A stretch of DNA of 64,000 bases, from assembly GCA_013076295.1 (NCBI GenBank), contig RQOL01000443.1, positions 59,055 through 123,054 of the forward strand. The letters are read 5' to 3'. Source of the DNA: Sanderia malayensis (Eukaryota; Cnidaria; Scyphozoa; Semaeostomeae; Pelagiidae). Both the position numbers and the translations under genes were made by a program. Below are positions 42,541 through 50,700 of this stretch, piece after piece; positions within the stretch are counted from its first letter, which is position 1, and the number at the start of each line of letters is the position of its first letter. A model generated the notes under the pieces. It saw only the letters and a program-made list of their open reading frames with translations. It did not search any database and was not told where the DNA came from.

Positions 42541-42806
42541 TTATTACCGCTGAAACTAAGTAAAAGACACATGCATTTGCTTGTTTTCAGTGATATTAAC
42601 ATTCATGCACACTAATTGCACATGAAATAACGTTATTACAGCTGAAACTAAGTAAAACACCCATGCATTTGCTTGTTTTCTGTGATATTAACATTCATTA
42701 ACACTAATTGCACATGAATCCACGTTATTACAGCTGAAACTAATTAAAAGACACATGCAGTTGCTTGTTTTCAGTGATTCTAACATTCATTCACATTAAT
42801 TGCACA

Positions 42807-42846
42807 TTGAGTTGGATTGAGTTGGATTGAGTTGTATTGAGTTAGG
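42807..42846 (+). repeat. 10-bp tandem repeats at the LINE-1 5' edge
   Basis: TTGAGTTGGA occurs twice, followed by TTGAGTTGTA and TTGAGTTAGG, directly at the junction with satellite B. They may be part of the LINE 5' UTR or arise at the insertion junction. The left copy cannot be compared because this part lies in the gap. Confidence 0.85.
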
Positions 42847-42890
42847 GAGCAGACGTGTTTTTGAGAGCAAGAGAAAATTGGATATTATAA

Positions 42891-43249
42891 GAGGTTACTG
42901 ACTATTCTGTAGGTAACAGAGTATATGTACAGCAAACTGGTCATTGTACTGGTCATTGTTCTGGTCATTGTTCCTCTTGCAAAAATGTAGCCTTTGATCC
43001 AGAAATTGCAATCTGTCGCACTTGTAAAATCAAACTACATGTTATCTGTTCAGGACAATCAGCTGATGACAAATATGGCTCATCGAAAATGATAAAACTC
43101 TTCAATGCTGCTTCAACAAAAAAAACTTTTTATTTTTGTGTGATATGTGTCTTACCGCTTTTGAGGTTTCTCAGGCTAGTAAGGACGGTGACAATTTATC
43201 TCGTTTTGATATCGCTATCCGAAAATCAGTACAGAATGGGCTGAATTGA
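42891..43249 (+). pseudogene. LINE-1 ORF1 N-terminal part with a PHD-type zinc finger
   Basis: The frame opens after a TAA at 42888-42890. It encodes three GHC-containing repeats (from a ~12-bp repeat at 42936-42972), then CSSCKNVAFDP and CRTCKIKLHVIC. About 30 residues further, after a frame change, it reads FLCDMCLTAF. The spacing C-x2-C, x11, C-x2-C, x4, H-x2-C, ~x30, C-x2-C is the C4HC3 pattern of PHD fingers (42969-43150). PHD fingers are known in ORF1 of some CR1-clade LINEs. The last Cys pair is in a different frame, so a single-base indel lies in the A/T homopolymers at 43118-43137. The downstream frame hits TGA at 43247 and TAG at 43256. A neighbouring frame reads STEWAELKQLV there, so more indels separate it from the next part. 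No start ATG is assigned. Confidence 0.8.
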
Positions 43250-43273
43250 AACAACTAGTCCTTTGCTGATACC

Positions 43274-44128
43274 ATGAAACAACTGGAGATTGTCAACAAC
43301 ACTTCGAAATTACAAGAAATTGTTTGGGATGATCGTAATCGCATTGATCGGTTTAAGTCAAAGTCATCAGAGTCATTGCTTATATTGAGTAAAACGGGTG
43401 ACAAAGAGAGCGATGAGAAGAATCCTGATATCGTCGAGAAGGTTGTAATAAACAATGGCATCAAAGTTAATAATTCTTTCAATGATAAGAAAGGAAACCT
43501 AGTTGTTGCCTCCACATCTAAAGATAGCAAACTCCAGTTACAAGAGCACATGCGAGCTAATAAGATTCCTTTCAAGTGTCCAAAGGAAAAGAGCACTGCC
43601 ATTTCTATTGTTGGCTTTAAAAAGGAATTATCGATTCAGGAGGCATTGAATACAATCACGGCACAAAATTCCTTTATTACAACTGAATCCGAAGCGGGTG
43701 AAACTGGAGGTGAATTTAAGATTTTTTCCATTAAACCAGTAAAATCAAATCCGTCCATTTTTCAGGCTTTTGTTAGAGTCTCTTTAAACATGCGACAATT
43801 AATAAAGTGCAACCAAGACAGAATATTGATTGGTTTGTCTTCTTGTAAAGTATATGATCAATTTCATATTAAAAGATGTAATAAATGTCAACAATTTGGC
43901 CATTATGTTTCAACATGTCCATCATCGTCATTTTGCTGTGCAAATTATTCTGGAAGTCATGACTCTCGCAAATGTACAAATGTTTTAAAAAGATGTGTCA
44001 ACTGCCAAACTGCAAATTTACCTTCTCCTCAGTATAATCATAGTTCAGACTCACCAGATTGCCCATCATTGTTGAAAGCCAAAACTAAAGCTGCAGATCA
44101 TTTAAACATGCTACTGAACAAACAGTGA
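43274..44128 (+). CDS. LINE-1 ORF1 main part: RNA-binding gag-like protein with zinc knuckles (5' end broken)
   Basis: 284 codons from an internal ATG; the natural protein also included the upstream PHD part. Residues 1-100 are charged and Ser/Lys-rich. Residues ~105-200 (TAISIVGFKKE ... CKVYDQF) resemble the RRM-like domain that precedes zinc knuckles in Jockey-type ORF1 proteins. Knuckle 1 is C202-x2-C205-x4-H210-x4-C215. Knuckle 2 has C222-x2-Tyr225-x3-H229-x4-C234, with Tyr where a Cys is expected, one transition from TGT to TAT. Knuckle 3 is C241-x2-C244, then H256 and C263. In related elements this protein coats the LINE RNA. Its TGA stop overlaps the ORF2 frame by 4 bp. The changed Cys and broken N-terminus suggest no function. 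Confidence 0.85.
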   Translation: MKQLEIVNNTSKLQEIVWDDRNRIDRFKSKSSESLLILSKTGDKESDEKNPDIVEKVVINNGIKVNNSFNDKKGNLVVASTSKDSKLQLQEHMRANKIPFKCPKEKSTAISIVGFKKELSIQEALNTITAQNSFITTESEAGETGGEFKIFSIKPVKSNPSIFQAFVRVSLNMRQLIKCNQDRILIGLSSCKVYDQFHIKRCNKCQQFGHYVSTCPSSSFCCANYSGSHDSRKCTNVLKRCVNCQTANLPSPQYNHSSDSPDCPSLLKAKTKAADHLNMLLNKQ

Positions 44129-45117
44129 ACTCTTTATCATTTGTACTGTTTAATTGTCAATCATTAAACAACAAAGCACTTCTCGTAATGGAGGAAATTG
44201 AGAATGTTGATGCTGATATAGCTTTTTTGACTGAAACCTGGATCACGCATCCAAGTACAATAACAACAGCTACAATTAAGGATTTCAACTATACGTTTTA
44301 CAATGTTCCTCGTAAAGATAGATTGAAGAGTATTGGTGGTGGAGTGGGAATTCTCTTCAAAAATTCATTATCTCATAGGTCAGTAAAAATTAAACAATTT
44401 CAATCTTTTGAGTGTTGTGTAGCCAAACTGTTAAATGGCAAGAATCAGTCTATGTTGTGCGTTGTTATATATCGATTGGGTTACGTTTCAACAGAAACTT
44501 TTGTTATGGAATTTCAGGAACTTCTTGAAATTGTAATTACTAGTCAATCAAGGTTTTTACTGACCGGTGATTTCAATATTCATTTCGATAAGAACAATGA
44601 CTCGATGACTAAACAGTTAAATCAAATACTTTTGTCATTTAATCTCACACAATACGTTACCTCATCAACTCATAGATGTGGACATATTCTTGATCTGATA
44701 ATTGCTCCTCAGAATGAATTAAGTATCTGCAACGTAGTTACAAAAGATATATTCACAAGTGATCATAAGCTAATATCCTTTACCATAGCAACTCCTACAA
44801 CAAAAAAGATTCGGAAGAAAATTTCTATTAGAAACCTCGCCAAAATTGATTGTAGTGAATTTCAATACGATTTGCAAGAGCGACTTGGTAATATTCTCAT
44901 GGGAAACTCCCTCTGTGATGTAATTAATTCCTACAATACAAACCTTCGGGAACTTGTTGATAGGCATGCACCTGAAAAAAAATGTTTGTCACAATCGATA
45001 GGAGTGCTCCTTGGTTCGATGGTAAGTACAAAGTACTTCGATCTAAAAAGAGGAAGGCAGAGAAGTTGTTCAGGAAAAGTAAGAGTCAAGAAGACAAGGA
45101 CAATTACAAACGGTTAA
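44125..45117 (+). pseudogene. LINE-1 ORF2 N-terminal part: APE-type endonuclease
   Basis: The frame is open from 44089 but has no ATG before VMEEIEN. The listed start is the GTG overlapping the ORF1 stop, which suggests reinitiation or coupled translation in the parent element. Endonuclease motifs in order (numbered from 44125): FNCQSL with N10, TETW with E37, GGGVGILFKN at 71-80, GDFNIHFD with D149 and N151, HILDLII at 187-193, and SDH with D213/H214. These are the metal-binding and catalytic positions of APE-like LINE endonucleases that nick target DNA to prime reverse transcription. After DRHAPEK (~44975) a one-base loss in an A run (AAAAAAAATG) shifts the frame. The left copy has one more base here and stays open. 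The 3' end of the frame after that point is shadow sequence. Confidence 0.9.
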
Positions 45118-46256
45118 GAACAGAGTCCACAAAATTAGCAAGGTCTAAAAAGGAACGATATTATGTAAACAAAATAAACACCTCTACCAATAAGCTAAAA
45201 ACACTATTCGAATTAACAAATAGCCTAACCAAGGACAAGAAAACAACAATTTTACCTACCGGCAAAAGCGACCTTGAACTTGCTAATGGTTTTCAGCAAC
45301 ATTTTAGGGAGAAAGTAATGAATATCCGCACTTCTCTGGACAATTGTTCAAAATCCTTGAATAGTTCAATTCTAAAAACCAAACACACTGAAGAACTAAA
45401 TACACTTACCCCGACAACATCTGAGGAACTTTTTGAAATTATTAATGCACATAAAATATCTTGCTCACCTTCCGACCCATTAAACAGCAGCCTAATTTCT
45501 GAAAATCTCGAAATCTTAGTACCCTTCTGGGTACAGATAGTTAATATATCGCTCTCATCTGGTACGATGGATGGGCTAAAATCGGCCATAATTTTCCCAT
45601 TGTTGAAAAATGTCCAGAATGATATTGATTCAGAAATATATAACAACTATCAGCCAGTATCAAACCTCATGTTTCTTAGTAAGCTCATTGAACGCTGTGT
45701 TGCAAAACGATTAAATCAACATTTGAATCAGCACTCATTGACATCAAAATATCAATATGGATACAAGAAACATCACTCCACAGAACATTTACTCTTGACT
45801 GTCATGGATGACATCCTTAATTCGTTTGACAATAAAGCAGCTACTGTAATGTTGCTGCTTGATCTTAGTGCGGCATTTGATACAGTCGACCATACGAAAC
45901 TGTTGCAAATACTTAAAGATGAAATGGGTGTTCAAGGGAAAGCATTAAAGTGGTTTGAGTCATTCCTTGTATGTCGCAACCAGCAAGTTATGATTAATGG
46001 CACGGTTTCAAACCCATGCAGTTTAGAATATGGAGTTCCACAAGGTTCACTGCTTGGCCCAGTATTATTCAATATTTACATAAAATCTTTGTACTCCAAC
46101 ATTCATGATAATTCATTCAATGTGTACGGCTTTGCCGATGACCACCAAGTATATCAACCTTTTCACCCAATTTTTCAGTCTACCGTCTTAACGACAGGAA
46201 TAACGAACTGTCTTGATTCTCTTAGTAATTGGATGGCATCTCATTTTTTGAAATGA
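44982..46256 (+). pseudogene. LINE-1 ORF2 central part: reverse transcriptase
   Basis: 424 codons in the +1 frame relative to the endonuclease part. The start Met is not natural. Residues 1-100 are a basic linker (SKKRKAEKLFRKSKS). RT motifs: NYQPVS 222-227 (usually NYRPIS/V; the left copy has Arg), LLLDLSAAFD 291-300 with the first catalytic Asp, GVPQGSLLGPVLFNIYI 351-367, and FADD 384-387 with the catalytic Asp pair. These assign target-primed reverse transcription to the parent protein. All catalytic residues are present, but the reading frame ends in TGA after SHFLK, where relatives read LNK-x-KTKIL. About 20 residues differ from the left copy over 370. Confidence 0.93.
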
Positions 46257-46944
46257 AATAAATCAAAAACGAAGATCTTGGTATTGGCTCCACCCTCTAT
46301 ACAAAAACAAGTTGAAATATGTGGTCTTCTCCTTGATAAAGAATGCATACGCTTTGTTGATTCAGCTAACAAACCTGGGGATTTGGTTGGATAAGGAATG
46401 GAGATTTGAATTTCACATCAACAAACTTGTTTCTAAATGTCACTTGACATTGAGAAGCATTGCTAAAATAAAACCTTTTCTACCAACAGATTGTATAAAC
46501 ACACTAATTTCTTCTCTCGTTTCATCCAAACTGGACTACTGCAACTCCCTCCTATATCATATTTCTGAAAATAAACTTCATGCCCTCCAATCTGTTCAAA
46601 ATGCTGCAGTACGATTAATTTTTAACCACACAAAATTTGACAGATGTTCCTTATCTCCATTCTTTCTTCAGCTTCATTGGTTGAGGGTGAACGACCGCAT
46701 AATTTTCAAAACCTTTTTAATTGTTCATAATTGTATATGGGGGGATGCACCTACGGCCTTGAAAGAGAAAATTACGCTTGGAGCCGAAACAACTACAACC
46801 CTTGTAGTTCCCTCTGGCAAAAGTAAGTATTATGAGAGGTTTTTCTCCAAGGCTGGACAATTTCTTTGGAATAAACTGCCTGAAGAGCTTTGCAAAACGC
46901 AGGACATAAAAAATTTTAAGAAAAATCTAAAATCGTTTTACTAA
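46257..46944 (+). pseudogene. LINE-1 ORF2 C-terminal domain
   Basis: After the TGA at 46254 the same frame continues NKSKTKILVLAPP ... RFVDSANK and is then shifted near 46365. From ~46370 another frame reads LGIWLDKEWRFEFHINKLVS, LDYCNSLLYHI, LQSVQNAAVRLIF, LHWLRVNDRIIFK and FFSKAGQFLWNKLPEEL, ending in TAA at 46942. This is the conserved thumb/C-terminal region of CR1-like ORF2. It is clearly homologous to the LINE-2 fragments at 4038-4790 and 63082-63834. A stop and a frameshift separate it from the reverse transcriptase here. Confidence 0.9.
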
Positions 46945-47060
46945 TTAATCATTTTTTTAGTTATTGAATTATTTAGTGTCCACTGTTGAGCAAACAAACA
47001 GGAGATTTCCTGGTTGTAGAAACAGTGAGTAAACAACAATTTATTATGATTATTGTTATT
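46945..47060 (+). other. LINE-1 3' UTR and tail
   Basis: About 115 bp from the ORF2 stop to the satellite. It contains TTGAGCAAACAAACAGGAGA and ends in TTATTATGATTATTGTTATT, a degenerate 3-bp tail with no poly(A). This fits CR1-like elements, which end in short microsatellites. LINE-2 has a related TGAGCAAGCTGTACATAACA stretch but a different 8-bp tail. Confidence 0.8.
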
Positions 47061-49740
47061 ATTTATGCATAACTTGTGGGAAGGAACGTTCATATCGGAT
47101 TCATGTGTAAATTGTGGGAATGAATGTTAATATCGGATTCATGTTTAAATTGTAGGAATGAATGTTATTATCGCTGAAAACAAATAAATAAGTGTGTTTT
47201 TTAATACCATTAGCTGCAGTTACATGGATTCATGAGTAAATTGTGGGAATGGGTATCTATATCAGTGAAAAGACGTAACCAAAGATGCATTCCACATAGT
47301 TTTAGCTGTTGTTACGTTGATTCATTTGAAAATCGTGGGAATTAATTTTAACATCGGATTCATTGTAAATTGTGGGAATAGATGTAATTATGTTTGAAAC
47401 ATGTAAATAAAGGTCTACTATATTATGTTTTAGCTGAAATTACGTGGATTCATGTGTAAATTGTGGGAAGGAACATTAATATGGGATTCATGCCTAAGTT
47501 GTGGGAAGGAACGTTAATATCGGATTCATGTGTAAACTGTTGGAATGAGTGTCATTATAATCAGTGAAAAAGGGTAACCAAAGATGAATTCCATAAAGTT
47601 TTAGTTGTGGTTACGTGGAGTCATTTGAAATTTGTGGGAATTAATTTTAATATCGGATTCATTGTAAATTGTGGGAATAGATGTAATTATGTTTGAAAAC
47701 ATGTAAATAAAGGTCTACTTTATTATGTTTTAACTGAAATTTCGTGGATTCATGTGTAAATTGTGGGAATGAAGGTTATTATAGGATTCATGTGTTAACT
47801 TGTGGGAGTGAACGTTAATATCACTGAAAACATATAAATAACGGTGTATTTTAAAGAGTGTGAGCATGAGAGCATGAGTCCCCAGTAGTTATGAGAAACT
47901 CATGCGTAAAATGTGGGTGGAAACGTTAATATCGGATTCATGTGTAAATTGTGGGAATAAATGTTAATATCACTGAAAACAAGTAAAAAAAGGGGTTTTT
48001 TAAGGAATGTGAACTGTAGTTATGGGGATTTAGCCATAAATTGTGGGAGGGAACGTTCATATCGGATTCATGTGTAAAGTGTAGGAATGAACGTTAATAT
48101 CGGATTCATGTTTAAGTTGTGGGAATGAATGTTAATATCACTGAAAACAAATAAATAACGGTGTATTTTAAGGAGTGCGAGCAGTAATTATGGGGACTCA
48201 TGCGTAAATTGTGGGAAGAAACGTTAATATCGGATTCATGTGTAAATTGTGGGAATAAATGTTAATATCACTGAAAACAAGTAAAAAAAGGGTTTTTTAA
48301 GGAATGTGATCTGTAGTTATGGGGATTTATCCATAAATTGTGGGAGTGAACGTTGATATTGGATTCACGTGTAAAGTGTGGGAATGAACGTTCATATCGG
48401 ATTCATGTTTAATTTGTGGGAATGAATGTTAATATCACTGAAAACAAATAAATAACGGTGTATTTTAAAGAGTGTGAGCAGTAGTTATGGGGATTTATGC
48501 ATAAATTGTGGGAAGGAGCATTCATATGGGATTCATGTGTAGATTGTGAAAATAAATGTTAATATCACTGAAAACAAGTAAATAAGGGTGTTTTTAATAT
48601 CTTTTAGCTGCAGTTACTTGGATTCATGGGTAAATTGTGGGAATGGGTGTCAATATCAGTGAAAAGACGTAACCAAAGATGCATTCCACATAGTTTTAGC
48701 TGTGGTTACGTTGATTCATTTGAAAAGCGTGGGAATTAATTTTAACATCCGATTCATTGTAAATTGTGGGAATGAGTAACAATATCATCAGTGAAAAGAG
48801 GTAACCAAGGATGCCTTCCTATTAGTTTTAGCTGTGCTTACATGAATTCATTTGAAAATTGTGGGAATTAATTATAATATCGGATTCATTGTAAATTGTG
48901 GGAATAGATGTAATTATCACTTAAAACATGTAAATAAAATTGTACTTTATTATGTTTTAGCTGAATTTACGTGGATTCATGTGTAAATTGTGGGAATGAG
49001 TAATAATATCATCAGTGAAAAGAGGTAACCAAAGATGCCTTCCAATAAGTTTTAGCTGTGCTTACGTGGATTAATTTAAAAATTGTGGGAATTAATTATA
49101 TTATCGGATTCATTGTAAATTGTGGGAATAGATGTAATTATCACTAAGAACATGTAAATATATTTGTACTTTATTATGTTTTAGCTGAATTTACGTGGAT
49201 TCATGTGTAAATTGTGGGAATGAATGTTAATATCGGATTCATGTTTAAATTGTGGGAATGAATCTTAATATCGCTGAAAACAAATAAATAAGTGTGTTTT
49301 TCAATACGTTTTTTGCTGCAGTTACATGGATTCATGAGTAAATTCTGGGAATGGGTATCAATATCAGTGAAAAGACGTATCCAAAGATGCATTCCACATA
49401 GTTTTAGCTGTGGCTACGTTGATTCATTTGAAATTCTTGGGAATTAATTTTAACATCGGATTCATTGTAAATTGTGGGAATAGTTGTAATTATCACTAAA
49501 AACTTGTAAATAAAGGTCTACTTTGTTATGTTTTAGCTGAAATTACGTAGATTCATGTGTAAATTGTGGGAATGAGTAACAATATCATCAGTGAAAAGAG
49601 GTAACCAAAGATGCCTTCCAATTAGTTTTAGCTGTGCTTACGTGGATTCATTTGAAAATTGTGGGAATTAATTATAACATCGGATTCATTGTAAATTGTG
49701 GGAATAGATGTAATTATCACTAAAAACATGTAAATAAAAT

Positions 49741-50700
49741 TGTACTTTATTATGTTTTAGCTGAATTTACGTAGATTCATGTGTAAATTGTGGGAATAAA
49801 TGTTAATATCACTGAAAACAAGTAAAAAATGGTGTTTTTAGAGGAGTGTAAACTGTAGTTATGGGGATTTATGCATAAATTGTGGGAAGGAACGTTCATA
49901 TCGGATTCATGGGTAAATTGTGGGAATGAACGTTAATATCGGATTCATGTTTAAATTGTGGGATGAATGTTAATATCGCTGAAAACAAATAAATAAGAGT
50001 GTTTTTTAATACCTTTTAGCTGCAGTTACATGGATTCATGAGTAAATTCTGGGAATGGGTATCAATATCAGTGAAAAGACGTAACCAAAGATGCATTCCA
50101 CATAGTTTTAGGTGTGGTTACGTTGATTCATTTGAAAATCGTGGGAATTAATTTTAACATCGGATTCATTGTAAATTGTGGGAATAGATGTAATTATCAC
50201 TAAAAACATGTAAATAAAATTGTACTTTATTATGTTTTAGCTGAATTTACGTAGATTCATGTGTAAATTGTGGGAATAAATGTTAATATCACTGAAAACA
50301 AGTAAAAAATGGTGTTTTTAGAGGAGTGTAAACTGTAGTTATGGGGATTTATGCATAAATTGTGGGAAGGAACGTTCATATCGGATTCATGGGTAAATTG
50401 TGGGAATGAACGTTAATATCGGATTCATGTTTAAATTGTGGGATGAATGTTAATATCGCTGAAAACAAATAAATAAGAGTGTTTTTTAATACCTTTTAGC
50501 TGCAGTTACATGGATTCATGAGTAAATTCTGGGAATGGGTATCAATATCAGTGAAAAGACGTAACCAAAGATGCATTCCACATAGTTTTAGGTGTGGTTA
50601 CGTTGATTCATTTGAAAATCGTGGGAATTAATTTTAACATCGGATTCATTGTAAATTGTGGGAATAGTTGTAATTATCACTAAAAACATGTAAATATAAT
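49741..50700 (-). repeat. 480-bp tandem duplication in the right satellite A array
   Basis: TGTACTTTATTATGTTTTAG followed by CTGAATTTACGTAGATTC starts at 49741 and 50221, with the intervening ~480 bp essentially repeated. Shared rare variants include TTTTTAGAGGAGTGTAAAC, TTCATGGGTAAATTGTGG and TTTTAGGTGTGG. Confidence 0.87.

Larger units (their letters stand above)
36814..42806 (+). repeat. Satellite B array (92-bp monomer), forward orientation
   Basis: Homogeneous tandem array of a 92-bp monomer with recognisable blocks AGTGATTCTAACATTCATTC, ACACTAATTGCACATGAATT, TTACAGCTGAAACTAAGT and ATGCATTTGCTTGTTTTC. It lines up without large gaps with the 92-bp module of satellite A but lacks the 38-bp head expansion and the CCCACA core. 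No gene is visible. Around 39226-39430 several neighbouring monomers carry single-base indels (for example GCACATCGAATCC, TGATTTCTAACAGTTC), unlike the rest of the array. Confidence 0.95.
42807..47060 (+). mobile_element. LINE-1 right copy: nearly complete CR1/Jockey-superfamily retrotransposon, 4.25 kb
   Basis: The element begins directly after satellite B at TTGAGTTGGA repeats and ends in an ATT/GTT-rich tail before satellite A (reverse) resumes with ATTTATGCATAACTTG. In order it holds a 5' leader, ORF1 with a PHD finger and zinc knuckles, and ORF2 with an APE endonuclease, a reverse transcriptase and the C-terminal domain, then a short 3' UTR. No LTRs are seen. Several frameshifts and one in-frame stop make this copy inactive. 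Clade assignment (CR1, L2 or a relative) needs a phylogeny. Confidence 0.93.

Noticed and set aside
36814..42806. CRISPR-like regular repeat array
   Set aside because: The whole 92-bp unit is conserved, with no unique spacers, no leader and no cas genes, and the context is eukaryotic. It is a satellite.
36814..42806. CENP-B box or telomere repeat within the satellites
   Set aside because: Neither the TTCGTTGGAAACGGGA-type box nor TTAGGG-like arrays were seen. Any centromere idea rests only on higher-order structure.
42807..47060. An LTR retrotransposon or endogenous retrovirus (zinc knuckles plus RT)
   Set aside because: No LTRs, protease, RNase H-integrase order or primer-binding site is seen. 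An APE endonuclease precedes the RT, and the RT motifs (DLSAAFDTVDH, GVPQGS, FADD) are those of non-LTR elements.
34190..47060. Two independent LINE-1 insertions in opposite orientation
   Set aside because: The 3' flanks are the same satellite modules with the same local variants for more than 1 kb, so the copies share one insertion event followed by inverted duplication or a haplotype join.
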